A stretch of DNA of 64,000 nt from Aspidapion aeneum (GCA_963576565.1 OY755039.1:132204095-132268094), one strand, 5' to 3'. Shown: positions 1 through 12,330, numbered from the stretch's first letter. Made by a program: numbers and translations. The notes: generated by a model not told the origin, from the sequence alone.

Positions 1-836
1 CGCGACCCCTTCTTTATTATATTGAGGAACAACCCCTTTTACGGCCGCTTCGACACTTGTTCGACACAAGATTTTTTTGTAACAGGTTGAAGTGATGGGT
101 TTTTGAAACAAGGGTGGCATTATAATAAATGTCTTTTTTACTAAGTAGTTTAGAACATAACTTAATCAAAAAAATAGGTTCCGATAAATCTACCGTGTGG
201 GTGAAAACAATTTTTACCAAATTTATTTGTTATTAGGTAAGTTAAAAATATAAACGCCGTTGAGTAGCGAAGAGATCGTTCAATCCAGGCACGGATTAAT
301 GTATAATTAAGAAAGTAGTAGTGATGTTCCAGAGCAAATTTCTCAAATTGAGAGTAAAACTGAATTCAAATGCTTGAATACTTTTTAGTTTCCTGAAGCC
401 ACAATTTATATAACATGAATAACATCGGCATGAATGAAATTCAAAATGATATTGTTTATAACAGTTTCATAAAACTACAATACGAGTGAATTTGTTTGTA
501 AAAATAGACCATGGTAGGTATTGCAACAAAAAGTATTGTTTATGATGATGCCTACCCACCTACTCATTTATTCATGGCTATTATTAAAATCAAATTGTCG
601 TGATAATACGGCACTTCCTTTAGCACTTATTGAAATAAAACTATGAATAAATCTATTTAAAACAGCCGAATTCCGTGTGAAAGAATAGCTGCGGTCACAA
701 TTACCTGGCATATGAATTAAGCTTGCTGACATTATCTTAAATAAAAAAAATACACATTAAAATATAAGGCATTTATAGTAACCTTGACCTTTAGAAAAAA
801 TATTATGCAAATGCTTTTAAAACAAAATGCTACGTA
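1..836. other. AT-rich stretch, nothing recognised
   Basis: No open frame resembling a known protein, no terminal inverted repeats and no tandem array were seen. Short open frames here are AT-rich and uninformative. Confidence 0.5.
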
Positions 837-1332
837 TGCTTTATGCAAAGTCAATTGACGAACCTCCTAATACGGGGTTCTATCGATTTCATGAAATTTT
901 GCTTGATTCTGCCGTTCAAAAGTTATCCAAATTCATATAAAATCTTCCTGGTATAATTTCAATCCTACCGACACAGAAGAGCCGCGGCTCTTTTCGATCC
1001 GACCACAAAGTATTTGTTTCCCGACCGACCGAGCCCAGGTGGATGGACGGCACCTGATTGGCAGTTTTTTTTGAGATGCGCTTTTAATTGCTTTCGGGTG
1101 TTCCTTTCGGGACCTCTTGAGTCGGCAGTATGCAGAGTTAGAAAATAAATCAGTGTCGTTCCTGTAGGTGTAGGAATAGAAAGTTTTATTATCTATTTTT
1201 ATTTCTTTAGCTTACGCCATAAGTAAATGAAATAATTTTCATGAGTATATCTACCGCCGCCTATGTCACTTTCTATAAAGGATATGCCGATGGTCGGCTT
1301 TTATCTTTGTTCAATTGACTTTGCAATCACTA
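837..1332 (+). mobile_element. Family A MITE, copy 1
   Basis: Non-autonomous DNA element of about 490 bp, the first of five full-length or nearly full-length copies in the window. Younger copies carry the 17 bp terminal inverted repeat TAGTTTTTGCAAAGTCA and TA on both sides, which points to the Tc1/mariner superfamily. Here the left terminus is decayed (only TGCAAAGTCA is clear) and the right reads TGACTTTGCAATCACTA. The interior shares the family's marker strings CTAATACGGGGTTCTATCG near the left end and GATATGCCGATGGTCGGCTT near the right. There is no coding capacity. Confidence 0.8.
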
Positions 1333-3043
1333 TACCACTTTTATGTAAAATAAATGGGTTCATAAAGGACTTGGCACTTACCTTGTTTAAATATGACTAG
1401 ATCAAATGGCACCTGCTATTAGGTTAAGGCAAAATTGTATATTTCAGAAACTAACGTACTGACAATTGTTTTGAAATTTTCTTCTTTCAAAAACCAATTT
1501 TTAGGTATATTCAAATTTCAAAATTTGAGTATATTTCAGAATTTCAGCAAAATATTGGCTTCTGCTTCAATTGCAGATTTTCATCAAATAAAAAAAACTG
1601 TTTTATACGAATAATGAATCGGTAATGATTTAAGAACAAATAAATAAATAAAATTCTTTCCAGGGGGCACCCTGCATATATTTTTACAAATTTAAAAACA
1701 TGCCATGCCATTCATTTTGATCCGATGTTTTTGTCTACAAATAAAAAAAAAGAACCAAGTCTCTACCTCAGACCGTTAAGTAGTTGTCAAAGTCACGGAC
1801 CACCTGCCAATTTAACAGAAAAATCTCAAACATGTTTTTGCTGAGTTCAAATATGTAACTGCGGGTCGGTTTATCTGGGCATAAAGAAGTTTTTCCCTTT
1901 CCCATGCCATTGTCGTACTTCTATGGTACGAAAACATTTTTTTAGGAAAACTATTAAGTTTACGACAAAAAGTGTAAAACACTTTTTTGAAGATAATTTA
2001 ATCGTCTTTTAGACGGTGTATATTTTAACCCCGTTTGAGTTCGTCTTACGTAAAAAAATTACCCTCAAAAATAAAATTGAAAATTATGCTTCGACCATGT
2101 TTAAGCCGCCATATCTAACTCAGTATCAGTTTCTGTTTCGAACTAATAGCCGTTTCTGATTTAGCTTGACATCCTCTTTCGATCTGTATAGTATTTTAGT
2201 AAATTTTATGACTTTGGTGAAAACGTGAAAATTTTGTAGCCTGGGGTAGGTACCTATAGGCCAATTTAGTGGTTTTTTCAGTGAAACATGAGAACCGCTT
2301 AACTTACAGCAAAAACCCACCATAAATACATATTAAAAAATCGGCATATTTTTTATATTTTACGTTTTTTTTTTTGTAAAACCAGTAGTTTTCTTTAAAA
2401 AATCAATCAATTGCCAAATTTATAGTATAGAGACACCAGAGAAACAAAGTATTGTTGATGTTTTGGAAAGACCATTAAAGTAGAAGCTAACCACAATTTG
2501 TTTGAGTAAAATCGATGTAATAATAAAAAAGTTACGTACATTTTATTCAAACTCCTTTTCGCCATCTTTAAACAAAGATGGTCTTACCATGAATCGACTA
2601 AAATATATGAGAACCTGTTTGCAATTCAAGCCCAAATTCCGACTAGGCTCTTAAACTATAATAACTAACTATCTATATTTCCAATATAAAGAGTTAAAGA
2701 TCTTTTTTAAAATGATAACTAAAACTTTCTTTCCAATTTTTATTCACACTTGTCTATAATTTAACTGACTTCATAAATTGCCAATTATATTATATGTATT
2801 ATAGTTTTTAAATAACTAAATATCTTTAATAATATCGACCATCATTATTCTTATTATTAAAATAGGATTATAAAATTATAAAGGCATCAGGCATTGCATC
2901 TGTAAACTGACGTACTTATATCAATCGTAGTTATGTTTATGTAGAAATCAAAAAAATTTTGAGCAACAGGCACATGGATAATAAAAATTTTCCGAATCTA
3001 ATAAAAAGAGCAAAATTTTATCATACCTAAAGCTTTTAAAATA
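1333..3043. other. AT-rich stretch, nothing recognised
   Basis: Reading both strands shows no protein similarity, no inverted-repeat pair and no array. A single GGGGCACCCTGCATAT string near 1664 resembles a decayed CAGGGTG-type MITE end but has no partner. Confidence 0.45.
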
Positions 3044-3313
3044 TTGTGGGTGCTATTGTCAAATGCGAAGAATTTGATGTACAGAGCGAGTCACAACTTA
3101 AGTACTGATTTAGAGAACTCAACAGTAAGAAGAAATTATCCTGAAAATGTTGATACTTTGATCACGATCACAAAAGCCAAGGAACAAGAAAAACCCGCTT
3201 GGATTTTAAGATACTGGTCCCAGGCAGCTTACTTCCCGGGAACCATAAAGTACTATGTACATCTAATTTCAAAAGAAACTGAAACGAGTTGTCCGAACCG
3301 AACCAAAATTTAA
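3044..3313 (+). other. Orphan open reading frame, 89 codons
   Basis: An uninterrupted frame with less AT-biased codons than its surroundings. The predicted peptide is basic and polar (it includes TLITITKAKEQEKP and WILRYWSQAAYFPG) and has no signal peptide, membrane segment or motif I recognise. It starts at an ATG inside AT-rich DNA with no visible promoter and ends in TAA. It could be a fragment of a transposon protein, a host exon whose edges I cannot place, or chance. No function is assigned. Confidence 0.2.
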
Positions 3314-3397
3314 TTGCATTTCAATGTTATTCTATCAAAGTCAATACCGTATTAGATTTTTTTGAAATTAGCTGTACGTACAAATTGTACGTACATA

Positions 3398-3709
3398 GTG
3401 CGTCCCAGGCGCGGCTCGTGCCGCAGGCGAGGTGAGGCGGTACATTATAAACACCAGTATACAAGTTGTTCTCTCTTAAAACTGGTTGCGTCAACGAACA
3501 CCTAGAGCATGTTACACCAGTTGAAAGAGATCAGCAACATATTTGTTGGCGAAAAGTTTTGTTTAAATTGTCGTTTTTCTGTTTGAACTGACGACCATGC
3601 TCTAAAATTTCCAGGACATCACCAGTTTTAAGAGAGAATAACTTGTATACTGGTGTTTATAATGTACCGCCTTACCTCGCCTGCGGCACGAGCCGCGCCT
3701 GGTGCGTCC
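3398..3709. mobile_element. hAT-like foldback element with perfect 8 bp TSD
   Basis: The element runs 3406-3701 (296 bp) and is flanked by the identical octamer GTGCGTCC at 3398-3405 and 3702-3709. Both ends begin CAGGCGCGGCTCGTGCCGCA, and the inverted arms extend about 80 bp (3406-3486 against 3621-3701) with very few mismatches, leaving a loop of about 135 bp. An 8 bp TSD with CAG termini is typical of the hAT superfamily. The arms contain no coding frame. Intact TSD and arms suggest a fairly recent insertion. Confidence 0.88.
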
Positions 3710-3868
3710 ACTTGCTACGTACATTGTACTTTAGAACTTTTCAGGATTAATAAGGTACGTACTGGTTACGTACAAATATCTACGTATATGGTATGTACAC
3801 TATAATATAGGAACGTATTTTTTGCGTACATTCTAAGTCGGTAATTCTCGCGACAAATACAATACGTA
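3710..3868. repeat. TACGTAC-rich segment
   Basis: Scattered palindromic GTACGTAC and TACGTA strings occur here and just left of the hAT foldback (3371-3396). They resemble the cluster at 18215-18290 and look like degenerate low-complexity DNA rather than a defined element. Confidence 0.4.
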
Positions 3869-4427
3869 TAGTTTTTGCAAAGTCACCTGAAATGCTCCTA
3901 ATACGGGGTTCTATCGATTTCATGAAATTTTGCTTCAATCTGCCCTTCAAAAGTTATCCAAATTCATATAAAATCTTCCTGGTATAATTTCAACCCCACC
4001 GACAGAGAAAAGGCGCGGCTCTTAGCGGTCCGAGCACAAAGTATTTGTTTTCTGACCGACCCAGCACAGGTGGATAGACGGCACAATTTCAACCCTACCG
4101 ACAGAGAAAAGGCGCGGCTCTTGGCGGTCCGAGCACAAAGTATTTGTTTTCTGACCTACCCAGCACAGGTGGGTAGACGGCACCTGATTGGCAGATTTTT
4201 TTACGATAGGCTTTTAATTGCTTTCAGGTGTTCGTTTCGGGACCTCTTTAGTCGGCAGTATGCAGTTAGAAAATAAATCAGTGTCGTTTCTGTAGGTGTA
4301 GAAATAGAAAGTTTTATTATCTATTTTTATTTCTTTAGTTTACGTCATAATTAAATGAAATAATTTTCATGAGTATATCTACCGCCGCCGGCTTTAACCT
4401 TTGTTCAACTGACTTTGCAAAAACTTT
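3869..4427 (+). mobile_element. Family A MITE, copy 2, with internal tandem duplication
   Basis: Starts TAGTTTTTGCAAAGTCA after a TA and ends TGACTTTGCAAAAACTTTA. The segment covering the cgacagagaaaaggcgcggc motif, about 90 bp, is duplicated in tandem (near 3990-4085 and 4086-4180), which makes this copy longer than its relatives. It is joined directly to an inverted partial copy (4428-4727) that carries the same duplication. Confidence 0.85.
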
Positions 4428-4727
4428 ACACCTGAAAGCAAATAAAAGCGTATCTCAAAAAAATCTGCCAATCAGGTGCTGTCTACCCACCTGTGCTGGG
4501 TCGGTCAGAAAACAAATACTTTGTGCTCAGACCACCAAGAGCCGCGGCTTTTCTCTGTCGGTAGGGTTGAAATTGTGCCGTCTATCCACCTGTGCTGGGT
4601 CGGTCAGAAAACCAGTACTTTGTGCTCGGACCGCCAAGAGCCGCGCCTTTTCTCTGTCGGTAGGGTTGAAATTATACCAGGAAGATTTTATATGAATTTG
4701 GATAACTTTTGAAGGGCAGATTGAAGC
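4428..4727 (-). mobile_element. Family A MITE, inverted partial copy
   Basis: Reverse-complement of the left two-thirds of family A, including the same tandem duplication as the adjoining copy 2. The two together form a large imperfect palindrome. The shared private duplication implies that one arm was copied from the other (snap-back synthesis or inverted duplication) rather than arising from two independent insertions. Confidence 0.75.
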
Positions 4728-4958
4728 AAAAAAACAGCTAAAAAGGGCGCCTCTGAAAACTGATGAAAAATCTTGTGACAAAAAAAAAAGGTCTTCATGT
4801 CGTTAGTTTCCTTTGGCACCCACTCAATTGGCCGTTACCGGCTCGACTTAATAAAGCTGAGGGCGCTTCGGCCACCTATGGGGCGCCACTACCCTCGGGG
4901 CGGGGGGGGGCGACGAACCCCCCGCGCCCTTCCCACGCTACGCCGTTGTGTGAAACCG

Positions 4959-4960
<2 letters not shown>
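4728..4960. repeat. Family M fragment and GC-rich tract
   Basis: Begins with a unit (about 4733-4800, cagctaaaaagggcgcc ... aaaaaaaggtcttcatg) matching in reverse the duplicated units near 18865-19000. It is followed by a G/C-rich stretch with a run of G at about 4898-4910 and ggggcgccact. This looks like the decayed end of a hAT-like or SINE-like repeat; the class is uncertain. Confidence 0.4.

Positions 4961-4962
<2 letters not shown>

Positions 4963-5007
<45 letters not shown>
4963..5007. repeat. (TA)n microsatellite
   Basis: An uninterrupted run of alternating T and A of roughly 45 bp. Confidence 0.95.
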
Positions 5008-5013
<6 letters not shown>

Positions 5014-5195
5014 CCTTTCGCCTCGAAGCATACCATGACTAAAGTTCAGCTCCGATACTGGCTATGACCGCCTGCCGACACGATTAAGTACGAATCGGTG
5101 AACCGGTAGCCGCTCGACTTTCTCGGACGGCAAGCCATCTCGCGGCCCGCGTTACCATGGAAACGGGTCGAGAGCGGAGGGGGTGCACACCGCTG
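5008..5195. other. GC-rich, CpG-containing block of unknown origin
   Basis: Markedly more GC- and CpG-rich than the surrounding DNA (for example gacggcaagccatctcgcgg). No open frame, splice pattern or known repeat was recognised. It might be a SINE-like or hAT-like remnant, or a fragment of older single-copy DNA. Confidence 0.35.
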
Positions 5196-6230
5196 TTTTA
5201 ATGTAAAGAATTACAGTACACTTTATTTTAATTTTATGACCTATCTAAGTATCATATACATCTGAGGTATGTGCATTGTAGGTACTATATACTAACCATG
5301 TATGTCTGGAGTAGTTACATTTTACGTTTAGTATTTGACGTACATAGTAGGTACGTACATTTCTCCAAAATATGTCGATTGTACTTATATAGTTCGTACT
5401 ACAGTACGTCCCTAGTAGGTACAAATCGAAGTAAAATAATGGCTAAAGTTACGCCCCTACGACACGACGGACATATGTCTACGTAAGTTCAAAAATTCTC
5501 TGGGGTGCGGCAGGACGTTAAACGTTTAAATCAGTAATTCCTGCGATTAATCCCAACATCCACTAAAATAAGTAAAAATACAATATAAAAAAATATAATC
5601 AACACATTTAGGATAAAAGTTAACTATTTTTGTGTAAAAAATATAACAGTAATGCCGGGCCGGGGTGACATAATAGATACTTTACAAAGAATCTTTAAAG
5701 CAACGCTTCAAAAGCAAATTCTTCTCTGGAAACAAATCAGATAAAGAAAAAACATAAACATAACTGCTGTTGCAGGTATAGTTCGCAATGATACTGCTAT
5801 TATTAAAATTACTGTCGTGTGCATACTTATTATCATAACTAAGTTATGGAAAGTCTTTCATATAACAAGCATATGGCAGAAAGTTTTATTTAGCTTTTTT
5901 GGTTTGTTAGTTCTGCTTGATGACTTTTTTTATTATACATATTTTTTACTTTCGCTTATTCATGGTGTTATTTCATACTTAAATTTATAATTTTGCAGAA
6001 TAATTTGATATATTATTTTATAGCATCAGGAAAATTAAAACACATATAAGAAAAATTAAATATAATTGATAAAAAAATACGGCATTAATTAATTTATTAA
6101 AGAAAAACTAACACGAATTTTCTTGGAATAGCCCATTAGAGGTTTGGATATAAATTTAAAATTTTTTTAAATTCCATACTTACTATTACTATTAAGCATT
6201 TACATAGGTACTTAAGTAATGTACCCCTTT
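5196..6230. other. AT-rich stretch with GTAC-rich patches
   Basis: Several tacgta/gtacgt strings lie at about 5260-5420. Nothing else was recognised. Confidence 0.4.
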
Positions 6231-6870
6231 TAGACTCTTCACCCACCCCTTATTTCCGGTTTTTTTTCACAAAATTGTATTGCCTTCAGATCAAATCATA
6301 AATGTGGAAACCGCATATTCGTATCTGTTCTGTTTACTCCCCTTCGTTCATAAAATTGTATTGTCACCAGAGCAAATAATAAATATGAAAACCGCATGTT
6401 GGTAACTGTTTTGATTCCAAAGTTACTAATTTCGCCCATTTACGCCCCTCACCTACCCCATACCAATTTTTTTTCCTAGAATAATAGTTTAACCAGATCA
6501 AATCATAAATCTGAAAACCGCATGTTTCTATCTGTTTGTATTAAATAGTTCTAAATTTACCTCCACTCATCCACCCGCTACCTCCGATTTTATTTTATAT
6601 AAATAATTTTATAGTCACCAGATTAAATCTCAAAACTGCATGTTCGTATTTGTTTTGATTCAAAACTTCTCAATCTCCCCCCAATTTACCCTCACCCAGC
6701 CTCGTATTTTGTTTTTTTTGCATAAAATTATACCATCGCCAAATTTACCCCCCTCAACCACCCCCTACCACCGTTTTTTTGTTTATAAAATTGTATTGTC
6801 GCCAGACCAAATCATAAATCTGAAAACCAAAAATTTTATACTTTTTTTTTTTTAATTATACCGGAAGATT
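6231..6870 (+). repeat. Family C minisatellite, array 1
   Basis: About five to six degenerate tandem units of roughly 110-120 bp. Each contains ataaaattgtattgtcacca, then aaatcataaatctgaaaacc, gcatgttcgtatctgttttg, and a C-rich segment of the ttacccccctcacccacc type ending in a T-run. The same unit builds the larger array at 12330-13970. Open frames inside the array reflect only the periodicity. Confidence 0.85.
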
Positions 6871-7600
6871 CCTAAGCTTTTTAATTAATAAGACAACAAA
6901 TTGCAACACAATTACCAGTATTTGTCATTGGCTGGTGAGATCGATATGGCGTCTCCACCTACACAACATATGGAATATACGAAACGTGACACTCACTCTC
7001 AATTACAGTCTTGCGATTATTATTAGTTTAACCGACAATAATCATACCTTATAAATATGAATTCGAAAATGGCTACTGAATATAATAAACTGATCTACAA
7101 GTGAAATGACGCACCCGACATATTTTTACTGAAATTTGCCGTTACATTATCTAAAACCGAATTTGTTTGATTTTCTACTATAGAGCTTAATTGATTAAAG
7201 CCTAAAAATAAGCATGTCACTTGATAGAAGCAGCGAAATACAGAGCGGTGAAAAATGGAAAAGTTTGCATGGCTGCCATTAAAATAAAATAAATAAAAAA
7301 TGTTTTTAAATTAAACGATTTTATTAGATAATTCCACTAAAAAGTTTAAAATATTTCTGTTTACTACTACTGTCTATATTTAACACTAGCTTCTATGGCA
7401 CATTATATACTTTTGAGTTCGATATGAAATCGTAGCGCGATTATTAAAGATATCCATCAAATGGAGCTTCATACTCGGCACAATAGAGTATTTGACAAAT
7501 TTTAGAAAAGAGTTTAGAATGATACATAGATCCCTAATCTGCTACGCAAAATTATTAAAATAGTATATTTTATCATGACTACATTAAGTTTATATTTATA
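6871..7600. other. AT-rich stretch, nothing recognised
   Basis: No features were recognised; it leads into a region with a THAP-coding remnant. Confidence 0.4.
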
Positions 7601-7736
7601 AGTTTGCCGCTAAAACGCTCATTTCTAGCATGGCGTTGCAATGACGTCACAGCGCAGTAAACTCGCAGACAGATACACGGCATTCAAGTGTTTATTTGTT
7701 TCTGGTCTGTGTTTTTACTGTTTTTTATGTAAAAAA

Positions 7737-7920
7737 ATGTCCTATAAGTGGTGTGTCGTGCCTTAGTGTTCGAATGCTAGCATAAAAACCTGAAAAACTA
7801 TTTATTCATGTACCTACAGCAGTAAAAAGAATGGAAAAAGTGGCTAGAACTTGCTCAAAGAGACCCAAGGGCCTTATCTAATACATCTTCACTTTACATT
7901 TGTGAAGATCACTTTGATTG
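7737..7920 (+). pseudogene. THAP-domain N-terminus of a P-element-like transposase, decayed
   Basis: Starting at ATG 7737, the conceptual translation gives a THAP zinc-finger domain: an N-terminal KWCVVP, one in-frame stop, then CSN (the C-x4-C pair), a segment reading KLFIHVPTAVKR, a segment WLELAQRDPRALSNTSS, and the closing CEDHFD (C-x2-H). Two frameshifts and one stop break the frame, so it is not functional. THAP domains are the DNA-binding domains of P-element-type transposases and of some host proteins; the spacing and wording match the insect transposon-like version. TGACGTCA sites lie upstream (about 7641) and downstream (about 8700). The catalytic region was not found; downstream DNA is a TA repeat and a minisatellite. 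Confidence 0.7.
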
Positions 7921-7945
7921 TTTCTATTAATTTTTCTCACATTGT

Positions 7946-7947
<2 letters not shown>

Positions 7948-7996
<49 letters not shown>
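7948..7996. repeat. (TA)n microsatellite
   Basis: About 48 bp of alternating TA just 3' of the THAP remnant. Confidence 0.95.
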
Positions 7997-8002
<6 letters not shown>

Positions 8003-8224
8003 TAAATGATTTATTTTTGAAAATTTTACCACCCTGTATCTCAAAAGGTAAGACGTTTAGGACATATGTTCATATGAAATTTGTTTCTTAAAATGGGCCC
8101 AAAAATCACCCTCATAAATATTGACATTCAATTACGAAACACCCTGTATAACTATTTCGTAAATGACGATGAAATTTTTGAGGTTATGTTTATTACAAGG
8201 GGTGAACAACTATAATAGGCAGAA

Positions 8225-8420
8225 AGGTGTACAAACTTTTAGGCGGTGTTAGGCAGTTATTAGGCAGGACTAGGGAGTACCTCTATATGCAGGATTAGGT
8301 AGTGCACATGCAGGCTAAATGTAGGACTGAGCAGTGCATATGCAAGACCAGACAGTGCATAGGCAGGACTAGGCAGTACCTACGCAGGACTATGCAGTGT
8401 AACCTATGCAGTACTTCAAG
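8225..8420 (+). repeat. Degenerate minisatellite, ~28 bp unit
   Basis: Seven or so imperfect units built on GCAGGACTAGGCAGTRC followed by ATATGC-like spacers, for example gcaggactaggcagtacc and gcaagaccagacagtgca. Confidence 0.75.
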
Positions 8421-10326
8421 TATTGCTGGTCGTTGTATACTTTTTGCCTACATGTCCCCCCCTCGGTTTATTACATGATTTACTGTTGTTGGCAAAGAAG
8501 CCCGCCACCATAAAGGAATTCAGGATTGGCAAGCTGAAGGTTTGGAGAATCCGTTTTCCATTGAAAATGTTTTTTATAAGCAAAACACAAAATAAAATCT
8601 AATTTAGGACGATAATTCGCACTTTAAACCAAAGCAATCATTACCATCCATAAGAAAATAAACACAGAAAATAGGTTTGTTCGAGGCGTTTACTGTTTTG
8701 TGACGTCACTTGCAGCTGATTGGTAGACCGCCTGTTTTGAATCACGTGGCTAATTGTTTTAATTCAATGAATTTATTTAATTAAAAGAACTATGAATTTG
8801 AGGAAAAATTAAACAAAAAAGTTTGTTTTTAGCATTCCCAAGACCTACCCCAACAAACATTTAAAGTTGTAACGACGAAACCCCAACTAGAAAGAATTTC
8901 TTAAAAGTAACCTCAACGTACTCCCGCTACGTCTCAGTATACTATACAGCGACGTTATAATTCCCTAAGTGGGGAACCAATTTCTGGTTATAACTACTTG
9001 GCCAAGTGTTTAAAGTCACTGTAGTATCAACTACACCACTACGGCGTAGCCAGGTATCTACTACGTCGTAGAGGCTGTTTTTTTCCGTAATGGCATAAAA
9101 GTTGCGATGTAGTTGCAAATAATATAATCGTTTCTTTTTGGTAGAATTGTTACACAATATGGTGGACACAACAGTAAACAGACTCGCTTAGTTTTTTTGT
9201 TTGGTTATGGTTATAATATGTACTATGTTATCCAAAAGTGTGAGAACTTACGAGCAGTGGATCAAAATTCGAGTGCGACGCAAAGTTTTTTGTATAACAT
9301 GCATTATATATATTGCAAAAAACCGGTGCGCCCGTAAAATTGAGCCATTTTCTGCTAGCTGATGGAATTTTTGTGTTGTGATTTTGGAGGTTATGTTTTC
9401 ATAATCGACAGTTAACTCCAACAAATGGTGCTTAAGAAGAGCATTTTTGGTAAACTTCAACTAATTTGTTTATAAAAAAGTATAGCTCTTTAATATGAGC
9501 TCATAAAACGACAACAAAAATATTAAATTTTCTTTCTTACATAAAAACATGGCGTCCCAAGCTATATTCCCGGATAGTCGAAAGGGTTACTTGAAAGTGA
9601 GCCTAAGTTACGGCAACGTGTCACTTACGACTTTTATGTCGGCTTTCCTTTATAGTTCTATATAACACACTCGAATTTCTACTCCTTCGTTGCAGAAACG
9701 TATTATTAACTAGCTTTCGCCACTAGAAAACGTCTACAGAGTGATAGGAACCACGCGATAAGTATAACTACTACTCTCAAGTTATTGGGGTGTCGCCACT
9801 TGTCATTTGCCGTTTCTGTCAACAACAGCACCACTGCTTGTAGGTGTTGTGCTAGCGTGAATTTGTGGTAGGTTTTAAAACAAAAACAAGATAAATTAAA
9901 TTCCATTAGAACAATAAATGAAGTGCCAATAAAAAGAGTTTTGTAAAAATGTATGTTGCAGTCGAGAGCATGATCCTATTCTAGAATTTCTACGAAGTGT
10001 TGGTCAAGGAACTAAAAGAACGTAGTCACATCAATGAAATCAACTTATTGTTACTTTTTTTATTTACACATTGCTCTCACAATTCGTATGTAGTATTTTT
10101 TATTGTTTTTAGATATTTTGGCATTCTCAATATTTAGTAATTTTTATTTTTATAAGCCTTATAAGTAAAAAAACAATCTCTGAGACTTGTTAGATCGCTT
10201 AGAAATCCGCATGTAACCACGATATATCTAACTTGTTTTTTTATTAGCCGCAAACAGCGCAAAAGTTCCTAGATGAAGTCTAGCATCTCCCAGAGGTTAT
10301 TTTAGGGGCCGTGCGTAAATTAGATA
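8421..10326. other. Mixed unique-looking DNA, nothing recognised
   Basis: Includes the GTGACGTCAC near 8699 that may mark the far end of the P-like element. No genes or clear repeats were recognised. Stretches near 8930-9070 and 9700-9870 are less AT-rich but show no homology. Confidence 0.35.
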
Positions 10327-10607
10327 TTAGGGACCTATTGCAATAAAGCCTGGCACAAATTGTGCCGGGCGCTATATTGACGTTTCGCATTAAAAACTGA
10401 CAGTTGATCTTTCAAAATTGACATACCAAAGTCGAATTTAGAAATCCAGTCGTTTATTTTTCATTAATAGTGGCGTCACTATTAATTCCGGCTCTTATAA
10501 TACAAAATGGCCTAATTTTGAAAGAAGACAGCTGTTCTTATAATGCTTAACTGTCAATATAGTGCCCGCCAGAATTAATGCCTGGCACTACTGCAATAAG
10601 TCCCTAA
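10327..10607. mobile_element. MITE with ~75 bp imperfect inverted repeats and TA TSD
   Basis: The ends read TTAGGGACCTATTGCA and (reverse complement of the right end) TTAGGGACTTATTGCAGTA, flanked by TA on both sides (10325-10326 and 10608-10609). Inverted similarity continues through GCCTGGCA, GCGGGC/GCCGGGC and CTATATTGAC for about 75 bp. The interior has a small palindrome, AATAGTGGCGTCACTATT. It is non-coding and probably related to Tc1/mariner. Confidence 0.8.
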
Positions 10608-12330
10608 TAAGGGGGTAGATGAAAGCTGAAACGCATATAGTGGCGAAGGTGATGTTGCGACAGCGTTACGTAAATTTTTTTACCGATTTGTTTTACGGTT
10701 TCTTTTTAATGTTCCTCATTTTGTTACTATTTTGTTCCTATTTGTTTGTGTTTTACTTTATCATTATAGCAATAAACTAAGAATAAAATATTTTGTTTTG
10801 GAAGAGGGATATATAAAGTTAAAGTCCAGCTCAACACAAAATGAATCACAGTGACACGACACGTCAGCACAAGAGGGTGGCGGCACAAGAGGGTGGTGCC
10901 ACAGCACAAGCCTCGAACGACCGTAATACAATACAAGAATAGAATACCAACAACAAGTAGCGTAAAAGATTAAGGATGGATATTAAGCATGGAGCAGGGA
11001 ATTCTTAAAATCCGTGTGCGGTACTCGATACTTTGGATCAATATTTTGCATTTTGATTGTTTTGCAAAATGGTCAAGAAATGAGCTCGAAAAAATGGACT
11101 GCTCAAGGTAGTTAAAAAAATATTTGCAAAACTATTCCTAATATTCCCATATTATAAAAGGAGCCACAAAAAGTAGGGTTAAGAATGTGTGCGACCAAGA
11201 TGCGACTTCAAAAAGTCTACGTTTTCAAAGTAGAAACAGGAAGGAGAGATTACTTTAAAAGATCGACATTAAAAAAAAGTCAAAGTAGTTGCGGCATTAA
11301 AGTTGAAGTTGAAGTTATTTTGTCTACATTGTTACATCAGATGTTACTATGATGACACAAACTTTTGTGGTAAAAATTAAAGTTATAATGTAGTTGTCGG
11401 ATACACTTGTTTGGGACTACAATGAAGCTTAACTTTCTAGTGGTAATTAAGTGGGATATAAAAGTCAGGGCGACTACGAAATAACGACTAAAAAGAAAGT
11501 AAAACTTTAGCAACGTCCTAGTGTGGTAGAGAAGACTATCAGAATCGACTATCAAGAAACAATCCTAAGAAGTAGTTTAGAGGGTCGTTTTTACGAAACA
11601 TCTACTATTTCCTGATACTAAATAGGAGTTAGAACTAAAAAGTAACAAATTTTGGTTGGGATCACCACATTTCTACTATAAGAAAGTAGCAAAGCCTTTA
11701 GAACATGTAGCCGCTACTATAATTGTTAGTAGGGACAGAGATATCTAAAAATAAATATATATTTATTTTTTACTACTGTCAAACACCCTATTGTACCCTA
11801 TATCAAACTTAAAATTGATGGATATCTTTGATAATCGCGCCACGATTTTATATCGAATTTAAGACCAGGAGCGGCTGCTCTTTAAGATGCCTGGCCGCGA
11901 CGAGGTCCCCCCTCAGAAAATACAAAAAAATTAAATCTAAATTAAAATATTATTTATTAAATAGGTATTTTGCTTATTCTCTAATTTTTCCTTTCACCTT
12001 GACGGATAACATGAATAAGGTTCATCTTCGACTGCCGCGCCGACTGTAACGAACGGTGCACTTATTTTGCTTCTAGTCTGATTATTATACATGATAAGAT
12101 GATTTTTTGAACGTTATGAAAGTTAAAAGGAAAATTAAAGAAAATGTAAGTAGGTAAATCGTATGTTGCTGTCTGTTTTTTTTAGAGTAATTTTTTTAGG
12201 GTAAGAAATATATCTCACTGTTTTCAACACATTGTGGTATTTTTTTCTATGGTAATTAAAAAAATCTAGAACCCCCACTCTTAAGCCATTTGCGCCCCCC
12301 AGCTTTACAGCTCAGAGGCCGCCACTGCTT
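10608..12330. other. Mostly AT-rich, possible decayed hAT-like ends
   Basis: CAGGAGCGGC near 11867 and GGCCGCCACTG ending near 12328 resemble hAT ends but have no matching TSD. A short duplicated ggcacaagagggtgg occurs near 10880-10900. Nothing else was recognised. Confidence 0.35.

Noticed and set aside
4070..4781. Several 68-108 codon frames
   Set aside because: They lie wholly in the family A MITE and its inverted copy, and read the same repeated segment on both strands.
8032..8155. Pair of CACCCTGTAT strings as TIRs
   Set aside because: Both are in the same orientation, so they cannot be the two ends of one TIR element.
11866..12328. hAT element bounded by CAGGAGCGGC and GCCGCCACTG
   Set aside because: The short ends look right, but there is no matching octamer and no second copy in the window.
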